Shown here piece after piece: positions 34,801-43,845 of a stretch of 64,000 bases of DNA. The notes beneath the pieces are model-generated. The model was not told where the DNA came from, ran no database searches, and was given only the letters and a program-made list of their open reading frames with translations. Position 1 is the stretch's first letter. Every line of letters begins with the position of its first letter. The DNA comes from an uncultured Ruminococcus sp. (lineage in GTDB: Bacteria; Bacillota; Clostridia; Oscillospirales; Ruminococcaceae), in NCBI GenBank assembly GCA_947627445.1, contig CANQWA010000011.1:1-64000 (forward strand), given 5' to 3'. The translations under genes were made by a program, and so were the position numbers.

Positions 34801-35095
34801 TGTCGACACGGTTGAAAACGGCAAAGAAGCAGTCGAAATGCTTAGCGCTTCTCAGCCAGATCGATATAAGGTGATACTGATGGATGTGCAAATGCCAGTT
34901 ATGGATGGATATCAGGCAACAAAGGAAATACGTGCATTGAAAGATCCGAAGCTTGCAGCAATTCCTATAGTAGCTATGACAGCAAATGCCTTTGAGGAGG
35001 ACAGACAAATCGCTATTGATGCAGGAATGAATGATCACCTTGCTAAACCATTCAAGATTGAACAGCTTTATCATATTTTGAAACGATATTTGTGA
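31823..35095 (+). CDS. hybrid sensor histidine kinase with two periplasmic-binding domains and two receivers
   Basis: 1090 residues from ATG 31823 (AAAGGCGG upstream). Order: signal/anchor helix (~14-32); two tandem type 3 solute-binding (SBP_bac_3) domains (~45-270 and ~285-510), as in BvgS-type sensors; one membrane helix (~518-542); coiled linker; HisKA with phospho-His ~591 in NMSHDIRTPMNAIIGF; ATPase domain with GTGLGMAI; a first receiver (Asp in IIDWSMPD, ~883) and a second (Asp in LMDVQMPVMDG, ~1019). The double sensor likely binds amino acids or similar solutes outside the cell. There is no HPt domain, DNA-binding or GGDEF output, and no response regulator beside it, so the output is unknown. 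Confidence 0.9.
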   Translation: MNKNTIQRSSIISRFVIVCCMLGILIQGSMAEMIGKAAEGNHDRFRVGFFAFSGYHEIDDDGARTGYGYEFFQKISILDDWTFEYVGYDKSYSDNLEMLLNGELDIVTSVSKTPEREKMFLFSEEPIGSNATIFTVKEGNRDVIAGDYSTYDGLRIGMLKNNSKNDNFDDFAKSHGFSYIPVYYSTENELTQALQADMVDGIISGSLRKLNNEWLIESMNESDFYVVVNKDNKQLMERINTAIHEMDMNESDWRSVLHQKYYATDTDGTIMLDADERAYLEDLLSSGRTLHVLMNPDRNPYSYFENGEAKGIVAEVFRHIADKEGISYDFIQTSTRDEYYEIREKGEADIVLDYTSSNSLAEDEGYKLTRGYMQGNIALLTPKSSGNIQKVTTVKRSDFLTTNITDIYSADNIIFYDSIAECINAVDEGKADALLILAYRAEKIVQDDVKNRYTYSLVGDISIPFAIGVRSNEKHELISILNKELSAMSETNLSNIILKESELQNTDRNKSLIAMLYANPVYGMAVVLFISLFVIICVILLIRTHSQKMLKQKVKEVSKNYETKERELSNALAMADQANRAKTTFLNNMSHDIRTPMNAIIGFTTLASTHLDNKEKAKDYLAKIAQSSNHLLSLINDVLDMSRIESGNVVIEEKPESLSEILQGLRNIIQADVHAKQLELHIDTIDVTNENIFCDKLRLNQILLNLLSNSIKFTNPSGTISLKVTQRPAKDEKHRNYEFVVKDTGIGMSPDFIQTIFEPFTRERTSTVSGIQGTGLGMAITKNIVDMMNGTIEVNSEPGKGTEFMINLTFRIQGNSYVPAVIQELKGVRSLVVDDDVISCQSVTKMLRQIGLRPEWTMYGKEAVVRTQEAYDIGDPYKLYIIDWSMPDMNGIETVRQIRRVIGNDAPIILFSAYDWTDIEDEARNAGVTDFISKPLFVNDLHYTLDRAIGKENHTAQNETDNKKFDGQTVLLAEDNELNREIAVEILCNMGLHVDTVENGKEAVEMLSASQPDRYKVILMDVQMPVMDGYQATKEIRALKDPKLAAIPIVAMTANAFEEDRQIAIDAGMNDHLAKPFKIEQLYHILKRYL

Positions 35096-35117
35096 TATTG
35101 TGATACAAAAATAATCA

Positions 35118-35161
35118 AGAAACGGTTAACTGCTCTGTTTGGCAATTAACCGTTTCTCTTT
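35118..35161 (+). terminator. terminator of the hybrid kinase gene
   Basis: AGAAACGGTTAA (35118-35129) pairs with TTAACCGTTTCT (35146-35157), followed by CTTTA; 23 bases after the stop. Confidence 0.75.
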
Positions 35162-35184
35162 AATCCGATGTTCTATCGGATTTT
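35162..35184. terminator. short terminator hairpin facing rsmA
   Basis: AATCCGAT (35162-35169) pairs with ATCGGATT (35175-35182) and is followed by TT on the plus strand. It lies 13 bases beyond the rsmA stop and may end that transcript. Confidence 0.5.
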
Positions 35185-35196
35185 GGAGGAGTAGTA

Positions 35197-36060
35197 TTAG
35201 ATTGTTAGATCAGACAAGTGATTGCTCAGTGCAACAAGCTGTTCCATAGACAGATTTTCGATACGACACGTTTCCGAAAGCCCCAAAAATGTAAGAATTT
35301 CTTTCAGTTTTGATTTATCATATCCCATCGTGGCGGATAGTGCATTCATCAGCGTTTTTCTTCTCTGAGAAAATCCGTTCTTGACCATAAAGAAAAAATG
35401 AGCTGGATTTTTTACATCCTTTTCAAAACGTTTTTCCACACGGATCTGTACCACTGCAGAATCCACATTTGGCGACGGCAAAAAGCTGTCTCGTGGCACA
35501 TCAAACAAAAGCTTTACAGAACCGTAATAATTGACAGCAACAGTGATGGCACCGGATTCTCTGCTTCCTACAGGTGCTTGTAATTTTTCGGCAACCTCCT
35601 TTTGTACCATAATGGTAATGGTATCAATAGCAGCACCGCTTTCCAGAAGATGCATCAGAATCGGTGTAGTAATGTAATAGGGCAGATTTGCACAGACCGC
35701 TACCGGCAGACCACCGAATTCCTGTTCCAGCAGCGAAGGAATATCAAATTGCAGGATATCTCCGTGAAGGATGTGCAGATTCTGAAACTCTCCTACAGTT
35801 TCTTCTAAAATTGGAAACAGACGGTTATCCAGTTCCACTGCGGTTACACGCTTTGCATGAAGTGCCAGCTGTTGAGTCAGCGTACCAATTCCCGGACCGA
35901 TTTCCAGAACACCATAATCCCCAGAGGCATTGCCCAAAGCAGCGATTTGAGGACAGATAAAAGGGTCTATGATAAAATTTTGACCCATTTTTTTGGAAAA
36001 GTGAAAATTATGGCGTGCCAGAAGCGACTTGACGGTTTGAATATCTGTTAAATTCATCAT
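35197..36060 (-). CDS. rsmA: 16S rRNA dimethyladenosine transferase
   Basis: 287 residues. KKMGQNFIIDPFICPQI, VLEIGPGIGTLTQQLA (SAM loop), ANLPYYITTPILMHLL (NLPY catalytic motif) and a C-terminal FSQRRKTLMNAL identify RsmA/KsgA. It dimethylates two adjacent adenines of 16S helix 45 late in 30S assembly. It begins 6 bases after addA, so it is part of the addB-addA transcript. Confidence 0.96.
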   Translation of the reverse strand: MMNLTDIQTVKSLLARHNFHFSKKMGQNFIIDPFICPQIAALGNASGDYGVLEIGPGIGTLTQQLALHAKRVTAVELDNRLFPILEETVGEFQNLHILHGDILQFDIPSLLEQEFGGLPVAVCANLPYYITTPILMHLLESGAAIDTITIMVQKEVAEKLQAPVGSRESGAITVAVNYYGSVKLLFDVPRDSFLPSPNVDSAVVQIRVEKRFEKDVKNPAHFFFMVKNGFSQRRKTLMNALSATMGYDKSKLKEILTFLGLSETCRIENLSMEQLVALSNHLSDLTI

Positions 36061-36066
36061 ATTGTT

Positions 36067-39000
36067 TTACTCCTCACTGATATTGACGGCAATGCTCTGA
36101 TTCAGACAAGTGCTATATAGCCAGCATTCCCGTACCGGCATGCCAGTTATACACTGTAAAGCCGCACGATACAATATCAGCTGATCACGATAATTATGAA
36201 CCAATTCTTGTGGATCGGTTACTGCATCGGTTTTATAATCCACCAGAATAAATCCTTCTTTTTCCTGAAATGCAAGGTCGATAATTCCTTTGATCATGCT
36301 GTCGGTTTCATCATAATCATCCAGAATTTTCTTGACCTCTGAATAAAGGCTCAAGTCACGGCACTTCACCAAAAATTTTTGTTCCCGCAGAACACGTGTG
36401 GATTTTTGCATCCGGGCGTAAATGGAATCTGCAAAAAATGCGCCTATCATTTCTGGTTTGACAACATTTGCCTGTTCTTCTGTCAGAAAACCGTATTTTT
36501 GTAGACGTGCAACTTCTTGTGCGAGATCCTTTTCGGCTTTCCGAAAATCAGCATACTGGAAAAATGTGTGGATTGCTGTACCTCGTTCTGCACCGGTAAG
36601 TTTCGTTTTTTCCTGTTGAAACTGCGGGCGTTTCCAGATTGTCTGCCGTTGATGTCGTTCTTCCTGAATGGCTGATACACTGAGCAGGGACTTTCTCCTG
36701 CTGTCTGCCGAGAGATAGCTAAAGTGTACCATTTGCCGGATCTCTTCCGTCCTCTTTTCATGGGGAAGTGCATGGATGAAAACAGCTTGTTCTGTGTGCG
36801 CCGGCTGCTCCGGCAGCGCAAATGTATAGTGAATGTGCAGATTTTCAGTCCATGACGGCGTATGCCATGTCTGAACCGGCAGACATACAGCCTTATCTAA
36901 TGCATAGTCATGGAGCAGAATCAGACACATCCAAATCCAGTGTGCCATACACCCGGCATTTTGTACAAGCTTTACCGGCAACGTTCCGTCTGGTAAAATT
37001 TCTTGAGCAAAAGCGTTCAGATGATCTGTTCTTGCTGTACGAACCTTGTCGAGCAGCAATGGCAGAAACAGTTTTTGCTTTGCACGTGTCATAGCAACAT
37101 ATAATAACCGCAGTTCTTCACTTTTGGCATCCAGATCGTTTTTCTGTTCCAATATCAAAAAAGGCAGTGTTTTGGCATTGGTGAAATTCTCTGGATTCTT
37201 GATGCGGAATCCACACATACCGCTGTCCGAGAACAAAGCACTTTTTCGCTTATCTTGTGTAGAAAAATCATGCTCTAACTCACAAAGAAATACAAAAGGA
37301 AATTCCAATCCCTTGGACTTATGCATGGTCTTGACTGATACGGCATTCTCTGCACTGGCTGAGATGGTGCTCTGCTGAAAATCATTTCCACTTTCTACCA
37401 GCCAGTCCACATAACGCAAAAAGCCTGACAAGCCTCTTCGGGATGCATCGGTGTTTTCTTCATACTGTCTGGCGTATTGGAGCAACAGGTTTAAGTTTGC
37501 TCGTTTTTTATCACCATCCTTTGTCAACTGCATGACAGATAGAAAATCTGTTTTATCGTAAATATGCCGAATTAATGTTTCCAATGGAATCAGAGCAGTT
37601 TCCTGCCGCAGCTTTTGGATAGTATCATAGAGATTCTGACATTTATTCAACAGTACTTCATCGGTGATTTTGGGTGCATTCAGTTCAGGCTCCATCACAC
37701 CAATGGTCTGGCACAGTCCAATATAGAGCTTGCTTTGCTTTGCTGTCATGCGTACCTGCATCAGTTCCTCCGGATGAAACCAGAACATGGGTGAAAGCAT
37801 GATCGCCGCAAGGGAACTATCCAGAAGAGGGTTGTCCAACACCCGGAGCATATCCAGCAAAATGCTGATCTCACGTGCCTTTAAATACCCCTTTTCCTCC
37901 GGTAGAATCACCGGAATGCCAGCTTCTTCCAGTGCGTGCGCATATGTCCGGCAGGAATCATTCCCCCGTACTAGAATACAGAAATCCCGGTATGTACAAG
38001 GTCTTGCTGTACCATCTTTTTCTGCCGCAATAGCTTCACTTTGTATCATGTTCTGAATCTGACGTATTACATACTGTATCTGAACCGGATGTTCTGATGT
38101 GTTTTTCTCTAATATGGTGATCTCTATGGCCTGATCCTCTTCCGGCAGAATCTCTGTCATATCAGAGCCGGGTATCAGCGATTCATTTTTATCATAGACC
38201 ACTTCACCGCAGTCAGCGGACATCAGATTGCCGCAAACAAAATTGACAAAATTTAACACCGCAGGAACACTGCGGAAATTTCGGTTCAGCATAATATGCT
38301 GGCATAGACTGTTTTCGGCGCCGGCTTCCTGGATGGCAGTAATAAAGTTCTGGGGATTTGCCAGACGAAAGCGATAGATTGACTGCTTTACATCCCCCAC
38401 CAGAAAGATATTGTCCCCATAGCATAATTTACCAGTTTTTGGATCTGTACAATGGCGAGAGAGCAGTTTGAAAATGCTGTCTTGTTTATTGTTGGAATCC
38501 TGGTACTCGTCGATCATGATCAGCTGGTAATATTCCGACATTTCTCTTGCCAGTGCTGTCTGACAAAGCTGCCCTTTCTCATTTAGTTTTCCCAGAAGCT
38601 CCAATGCCATTTGTTCGCCGTCCTCAAAACCCAGTGCATTTTGCAGCACTTTTCTTTTGTGAATCTCGTCCGAAAGAGCCTGCTCCATTTCCAGCAATAT
38701 TGGTAAAATCTGGCGGTTTATATCCATATCATCTTGCTCATATGGCAGTACAGCTTCCATGGTATATAACAACTGTTTTTCACATTCCGCATATTTATCC
38801 CGTAGTGTCTTTACCTGCTTCCAATCGGAAACACTGGAAACATCCTTTGTCTGTCGAGGATAGTTTTTACGCAAAGCATTTTTTTCCAGAAATTTTTCTT
38901 GCAGTATTTGAGGACGAGTTTCACCATTTTGCAGCTGCTTTACCAGATTTCGGATGCAATGGTAGTCATCCTTGACCCACGGCAGCACTTTGTTTCTGCT

Positions 39001-39720
39001 GATATCCTCATAAAGAGAACCAGCCAGTGCCACTGCTTCTTCTGCATAGCGCATTGCCCGCTTTGCAGTTTGTTCCATCTGCTGCATGAGAGCAGTATGA
39101 TAGACAGACTGTTCTAATGGCTGCTCCAGAAAAGAAAGCGCCTTTTTTTTCCAGCTTTCCCGAAATGGCACAGAGCCAAGAAATTCATGAAATTCCAGTA
39201 GAATTCGTTCCAGAGGATAGTCACTTCCCTCACAAAAGCAATTCCATAATAGTTTCATTTCCTGTGGTTTCTCTCGGTACCACTGGTTCAGGATTTGATT
39301 GGCTGCTTTTGATGCAATCAGTTTGTTTTCAGTTTCGTTGAGAATTCGAAATCCAGATGTTATGCCGCTATCCGACAGATTATCCCGGATCAGATCAAAG
39401 CAGAAAGAACTGATGGTGCTAATATGTGCACTTTGCAGTCGAATCTGTTGCTCATAGAGCCAGCGATTCTCCGGATTTTTCTGAAGCTGTTCATCCAACG
39501 CAAGACTCAGACGAGCTTTTATCTCTGCGGCTGCATCATTGGTAAAAGTCACCACGATCATGCGATCGGCGTAAATTCTTTGTTCCGGTGCATCCTCCAT
39601 AATCATCTGCATCAGACGTTCCACCAGTACAGAAGTTTTTCCGCTTCCTGCGGCAGCGGAAACAATCAAGCCGCAATTTCGTGTTTCAATAGCAGCCTTT
39701 TGCTGTTCCGTCCAAGCCAT
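36067..39720 (-). CDS. addA: AddAB helicase-nuclease, subunit A
   Basis: 1217 residues, normal for AddA. UvrD-type helicase with Walker A SAAAGSGKTSVLVERL near residue 20, YQDSNN (Walker B region) and downstream helicase motifs including VKTMHKSKGLEFPFVFL. The C-terminal RecB-like nuclease has GIIDLAFQEKEGFILVDYKTD. With AddB it resects double-strand breaks up to a Chi-like sequence for RecA loading. Start and addB stop share a base. Confidence 0.96.
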   Translation of the reverse strand: MAWTEQQKAAIETRNCGLIVSAAAGSGKTSVLVERLMQMIMEDAPEQRIYADRMIVVTFTNDAAAEIKARLSLALDEQLQKNPENRWLYEQQIRLQSAHISTISSFCFDLIRDNLSDSGITSGFRILNETENKLIASKAANQILNQWYREKPQEMKLLWNCFCEGSDYPLERILLEFHEFLGSVPFRESWKKKALSFLEQPLEQSVYHTALMQQMEQTAKRAMRYAEEAVALAGSLYEDISRNKVLPWVKDDYHCIRNLVKQLQNGETRPQILQEKFLEKNALRKNYPRQTKDVSSVSDWKQVKTLRDKYAECEKQLLYTMEAVLPYEQDDMDINRQILPILLEMEQALSDEIHKRKVLQNALGFEDGEQMALELLGKLNEKGQLCQTALAREMSEYYQLIMIDEYQDSNNKQDSIFKLLSRHCTDPKTGKLCYGDNIFLVGDVKQSIYRFRLANPQNFITAIQEAGAENSLCQHIMLNRNFRSVPAVLNFVNFVCGNLMSADCGEVVYDKNESLIPGSDMTEILPEEDQAIEITILEKNTSEHPVQIQYVIRQIQNMIQSEAIAAEKDGTARPCTYRDFCILVRGNDSCRTYAHALEEAGIPVILPEEKGYLKAREISILLDMLRVLDNPLLDSSLAAIMLSPMFWFHPEELMQVRMTAKQSKLYIGLCQTIGVMEPELNAPKITDEVLLNKCQNLYDTIQKLRQETALIPLETLIRHIYDKTDFLSVMQLTKDGDKKRANLNLLLQYARQYEENTDASRRGLSGFLRYVDWLVESGNDFQQSTISASAENAVSVKTMHKSKGLEFPFVFLCELEHDFSTQDKRKSALFSDSGMCGFRIKNPENFTNAKTLPFLILEQKNDLDAKSEELRLLYVAMTRAKQKLFLPLLLDKVRTARTDHLNAFAQEILPDGTLPVKLVQNAGCMAHWIWMCLILLHDYALDKAVCLPVQTWHTPSWTENLHIHYTFALPEQPAHTEQAVFIHALPHEKRTEEIRQMVHFSYLSADSRRKSLLSVSAIQEERHQRQTIWKRPQFQQEKTKLTGAERGTAIHTFFQYADFRKAEKDLAQEVARLQKYGFLTEEQANVVKPEMIGAFFADSIYARMQKSTRVLREQKFLVKCRDLSLYSEVKKILDDYDETDSMIKGIIDLAFQEKEGFILVDYKTDAVTDPQELVHNYRDQLILYRAALQCITGMPVRECWLYSTCLNQSIAVNISEE

Positions 39721-42700
39721 TATGCCTCTTCTCCTTTCTGATCTTCGTCATTCAACAATTGCATCATTTGGGCTTCTCGTTCTTTGCTGCTTTCTGTGAC
39801 ATCACGTCTATGGTGCATATCACCATTGCCGCAAATATTGGCATAGGCACAGTAGGTACAGTTTTCTCTGCCTTTTAATAACAATGGAGCCGCATCAATG
39901 TTGCCGTCATAAATTTGTTCAGCCGTATTTGTCATTTTCTGGAACACATACTTTCGCAGCATCTGGAACTGACGTTGTGTCAGAAATATGCCGTCTTTTT
40001 TTCGTTCATCTCGGCAAATTTTTTCTGTGGCATCCAGTTTTGCAGGGATAAAGATTCCGCCGCATTCCTGCTCCATTAGTCGAATCAAGTGTGGATCTTT
40101 CAACAATACACCATTCATCCGATATGTTTCTTGGCATTTTGCCGCAGGTGTTGTTTTGGAATTTCGATCCAGATTGCTTTCTATACCGCCAGCAGGTAAA
40201 TAGAGCACGCCGGCAGGAAGAGCTCCGGACAGCGCAGTATGATGTTCTGTAATAGAAAACAGGTAGATCAGCATTTGCATTTCCAATCCATACAGAACAT
40301 TGCCCATGTGGAATTGTTTGCTGTTGGTTTTATAATCCACGACTCTCACCCAAAGCAAATCGCCATCTTCACACAGATCCACACGATCAATTTTTCCTGT
40401 CAGACATATTCGCTTTCCTTGGCTGGTATAAAGCAAAGGAGATGGAAAATCTGGTTGATTGGGCGAGATCTTTAGTTCGATAAAGCGTGGGTAGAATGCA
40501 GTTTGCCGGAATTCTTCCTGTAAATGAAGCAGCAGTAGATGCATATTTTCGACAATTTTTTCGTAAGAAGCGATCTCACGGTTGCTTTTGGAGAAATTAC
40601 CACCCATCTGCTCATTCCAGAACTGTGCCGCATAGTCCTTGGAAATCGTTTTCAGCTGATTCGGTGTTAACTGTAAAAAAGCACTCTTGTCGAAGTTTTT
40701 TAGAAAACGCTCTAAACAACTGTGTATCAAACTGCCTGTTCCCGCACCTACGAGCTGCACCTTCTGACGGCTAAACAAATGGAGCACATGCTGGCAGAAA
40801 TAGGAAAAAGGACATAGCTGATAATTTTCCAGCGAAGTCGCCGATAAATGAATGGTATCACCGATATATGCTTCCATTAGCTTTGGGTTTTCAATTTGGT
40901 ACAGCGGTTTGTCTTTTTTCTCTGTATATTGTTCTGTCAAATGTTGAAGCGCTTGTAATCTCTGCCGATACAAAGCATCTTCCATGAGGACTTTTTCTAT
41001 ACTGGCAGTGTCCTCGGAATGCTCTGCATAATCCTGAATATAGCGATAATAGGCAGCGTGCATAGAAACTGCATAATAGGCACTTCCCTGCTGCCGGCAT
41101 GTCTGTTTCATATGGGGTGATGCAGGAAACATCCGCTGGATTTGTGTCAGAACAGATGCTGGATAGCATCGTTGGTGAGAAACATCTACTGTCGGATAAG
41201 TCAGATACAATGCATGAGAAGCAGCTGACAAAAGCTTATATGCCGCCAGACGGGAATCTGCAAGCTGTGCATTTTTGGATTTGAACACCGGCAATTGGAT
41301 CTGCTCCAGAGCAGCAAAGTCCTTTTCTGAAAAAATGCTGTTTCCTCCTGCTTTTGCCGGGAATACATCTTCACAAACGCCCATCAGGAACACTATCTTT
41401 GGAGCGTTGAGCCGTGCAGTGCTTCCCTGGGAAATCAGCACTGCATCCAATGTCCGGGGCGGAACAGCACGCTGCACACTGCTTAACATGGCACGTAGAA
41501 CAGATGAAAACTCACGGATATCCAATTTCATGTCATGATAAAGCAATGCCATATGATCCAGAATATCCACAAAACTATTCCAGACAAATGCCCAGTCCTC
41601 CGCTGTCTGAATGCGCTGCAATTCATCTGTGATCTCATGAAGCTGTTGATCCAATCGTTTTTCGATTTGATTTTCTGTTATGTATTCATATAGAATCTCG
41701 CAAAAGGCTTTGCCGCTTCGTTGATTCTCACAGAGCTGTCTCAGCTTATCTAAAGGCTCAAAAAGGATTCGGCGCACATTTTCTGCCAGTTCACAATTCC
41801 CTCCTGTAAAGGGTTGTTTCCATGTTTCACCGTCGATCTGCCATGCATAACAATAATTTTCCAGTTCTGCTATTTCCATAACGCTGCATGATGTCAGACC
41901 GGTTTTTCCAAGGCGAAGCAATAATTCGGTATCCGGCTTTTTGCTGCAGATCAGTTCCAGCATCGTAAACAAATAGACCATCAGCGGCATATGGAGAACA
42001 GAGCGTTTTTCATCGATGTGAAAAGGAATTTCATAACGATCCATTGTGGTTTCCAGAATGCTCTGGTAATCCGCCATCCGATTGGAAAGCACAGCTATAT
42101 CATGACAGCGAAGGGCAGGATCATTTGCCAGAAGGCGGCGGATAGTTGCACAGACATATTCCGCCTCTTCGTTAGGAGAAACCGCTTCTATGATGTGAAT
42201 ATGCTCTGCCGGCTTTTCCAAGGGTTCAGCACGGCGGAATACATGACGGCTCAGCCATGCCAGATCTTCATATTGAAAACGATATGCCGTATCGCAGTGC
42301 TGTATCTCTACAGGCACATGCAGCTCTGTACCCATGCGGCGAATGCGTTCCAATGTGTGATTGACTGTTTCAAATAAAGAAAACTCCTGATGCGTCTGTT
42401 CCTCTGTCCGAAGGGCAATGTATACATCCTGACAAGAGGAAAACAGCACAACTAACAGCTCATACTCATCTTCGGTAAAGCTTTCAAATTCGTCAATAAA
42501 AAGCACACAACCAAGAAAGGCATCTTTGGCATTAGAAACAGCGGCAGCTTCTGTCAGATCAGTTTCTGTATCTTTCAGTTGATGCTCCGACAGCAGGCGA
42601 TCATATCGCTGATAGATCCGGAAAAGATCCATGGTTTTTTCCTGCAATCTGCCATTTAATTCCATGCACATCTGAAATAACTTGTCCGGTGTGACACCGC

Positions 42701-43106
42701 TTCGGCGAAGTTGTGAAAAAACCCCCTGCAATTCTGCTGTAAAAGAAGCCTGCTGACATTGCTTTCCAAGAATTTGCAGGGATCGTTCCCGTTCTGAAGT
42801 GTAAATAGCCGCCTGATACAGCAAAGCTGTCTGTGTCAATTTGTCTGCATTGGTTTTTCCGTCTGGCACATAGCCGTATCGTTGGAATACGGCACGTGCC
42901 AGAGATTGAAAGCTATGTGTCTCCAGCCGATTGAATGCGGAGACCTCCAGCAATTCGTATAGCTTTCTGTCAAACTCATAGGAAAACTGCTCTGGAACAA
43001 GAGTCAGAACAGACATGTCCGATTGCAATGCTTTCTGGATCTGATCCACCAGCTTTGTAGATTTGCCGGAACCTGCGCCGCCGGTGATAATATGTATGAT
43101 AAGCCT
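39720..43106 (-). CDS. addB: AddAB helicase-nuclease, subunit B (start codon uncertain)
   Basis: About 1129 residues. The C-terminal nuclease GKIDRVDLCEDGDLLWVRVVDYK and the four Fe-S ligand cysteines (one at YQLCPFSYFC, three in CTYCAYANIC) are intact. The first ordinary start codon in frame is GTG 43049, but the same frame reaches upstream through IITGGAGSGKSTKL, the AddB Walker A, which must belong to the protein. Between the preceding in-frame TGA (about 43113) and that motif no ATG, GTG or TTG exists, only CTT, ATC, ATA and ATT, placed after a good GGAGGTGA. The start given (ATC, ~43106) is an estimate; a rare non-AUG start or a one-base error are both possible. Confidence 0.85.
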   Translation of the reverse strand, partial: RLIIHIITGGAGSGKSTKLVDQIQKALQSDMSVLTLVPEQFSYEFDRKLYELLEVSAFNRLETHSFQSLARAVFQRYGYVPDGKTNADKLTQTALLYQAAIYTSERERSLQILGKQCQQASFTAELQGVFSQLRRSGVTPDKLFQMCMELNGRLQEKTMDLFRIYQRYDRLLSEHQLKDTETDLTEAAAVSNAKDAFLGCVLFIDEFESFTEDEYELLVVLFSSCQDVYIALRTEEQTHQEFSLFETVNHTLERIRRMGTELHVPVEIQHCDTAYRFQYEDLAWLSRHVFRRAEPLEKPAEHIHIIEAVSPNEEAEYVCATIRRLLANDPALRCHDIAVLSNRMADYQSILETTMDRYEIPFHIDEKRSVLHMPLMVYLFTMLELICSKKPDTELLLRLGKTGLTSCSVMEIAELENYCYAWQIDGETWKQPFTGGNCELAENVRRILFEPLDKLRQLCENQRSGKAFCEILYEYITENQIEKRLDQQLHEITDELQRIQTAEDWAFVWNSFVDILDHMALLYHDMKLDIREFSSVLRAMLSSVQRAVPPRTLDAVLISQGSTARLNAPKIVFLMGVCEDVFPAKAGGNSIFSEKDFAALEQIQLPVFKSKNAQLADSRLAAYKLLSAASHALYLTYPTVDVSHQRCYPASVLTQIQRMFPASPHMKQTCRQQGSAYYAVSMHAAYYRYIQDYAEHSEDTASIEKVLMEDALYRQRLQALQHLTEQYTEKKDKPLYQIENPKLMEAYIGDTIHLSATSLENYQLCPFSYFCQHVLHLFSRQKVQLVGAGTGSLIHSCLERFLKNFDKSAFLQLTPNQLKTISKDYAAQFWNEQMGGNFSKSNREIASYEKIVENMHLLLLHLQEEFRQTAFYPRFIELKISPNQPDFPSPLLYTSQGKRICLTGKIDRVDLCEDGDLLWVRVVDYKTNSKQFHMGNVLYGLEMQMLIYLFSITEHHTALSGALPAGVLYLPAGGIESNLDRNSKTTPAAKCQETYRMNGVLLKDPHLIRLMEQECGGIFIPAKLDATEKICRDERKKDGIFLTQRQFQMLRKYVFQKMTNTAEQIYDGNIDAAPLLLKGRENCTYCAYANICGNGDMHHRRDVTESSKEREAQMMQLLNDEDQKGEEA

Positions 43107-43137
43107 TCACCTCCAATTGAGTACTTGTCCCAATTGT

Positions 43138-43176
43138 AAAAAAGCCGCAGCATAGACAAATCGCTATGACTGCGGC
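43138..43176 (-). terminator. terminator of the Lrp gene
   Basis: On the minus strand GCCGCAG-TCATAG … CTATG-CTGCGGC followed by TTTTTT. It lies between the Lrp stop and addB, ~20 bases before the addB ribosome site, so addB needs read-through or an unseen promoter. Confidence 0.85.
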
Positions 43177-43236
43177 AGTATTTATGAGCGTCTGTATCCA
43201 TAAGAAATGCATACACATTTTTATAAAAATAGCTCC

Positions 43237-43680
43237 TCAGAGATCTGGTTCTACAATAATCTCACGATGCGGAACCGGCGTGGAAAATACAATCTGTGTG
43301 GATGTATTACCGAATCGCTGAATCTTACCGATAAATGCATCCAACTCTTGTGTAGATTTGAATGTCACTTTAATCAGCATGGAATACACACCAGTAATAC
43401 AGTTACACTCCAATACATTGGGACAGCTGTTGATAAAGGGATAAAATTCTGCTTTCCGGTTGGCGGAAAGCTCCAAGTTGATGAATGCTGTAATATGATA
43501 ACCAAGCTTTTGACGGTCAATGATGGTATTATAACCCAGAATGATTCCTTGTTTTTCCAATTTGTCGATACGGGAAGAAACAGCCGGTGCTGATAAAAAC
43601 ACCTTGGAAGCCAGCAGCTTCAGCGGCGCTCTGGCATTTTCCTGCAACAATGTAATCAGCATGGCATCAATCTTATCCAT
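43237..43680 (-). CDS. Lrp/AsnC-family transcriptional regulator
   Basis: 147 residues, usual length. N-terminal winged helix (LLQENARAPLKLLASKVFLSA, PAVSSRIDKLEKQGI) and a C-terminal RAM ligand-binding domain (FINLELSANRKAEF; VLECNCITGVYSMLIKV). Such regulators respond to amino acids as octamers. Target genes cannot be named; it is closed off by its own terminator. AAAGGAC precedes ATG 43680. The AT-rich ~165 bases upstream show no firm site. Confidence 0.9.
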   Translation of the reverse strand: MDKIDAMLITLLQENARAPLKLLASKVFLSAPAVSSRIDKLEKQGIILGYNTIIDRQKLGYHITAFINLELSANRKAEFYPFINSCPNVLECNCITGVYSMLIKVTFKSTQELDAFIGKIQRFGNTSTQIVFSTPVPHREIIVEPDL

Positions 43681-43845
43681 AAAAAAAGTCCTTTCTGCGT
43701 CCTGCTTCGCTTTGAAAAATTAAGTCTAATCAGATAAAATATACAACAGCGCGTATACAGAACGTATTTTTCTTTTTTTAGTATAACAAAAAAATATGAA
43801 TATAAATTTTAGATTCCATAAATTTTTGTATAAGACTTTCGATCA

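Noticed and set aside
42976-43218. A separate small gene at the addB 5' end
   Set aside because: It is a shifted frame of the addB start; the addB frame holds the Walker A motif.
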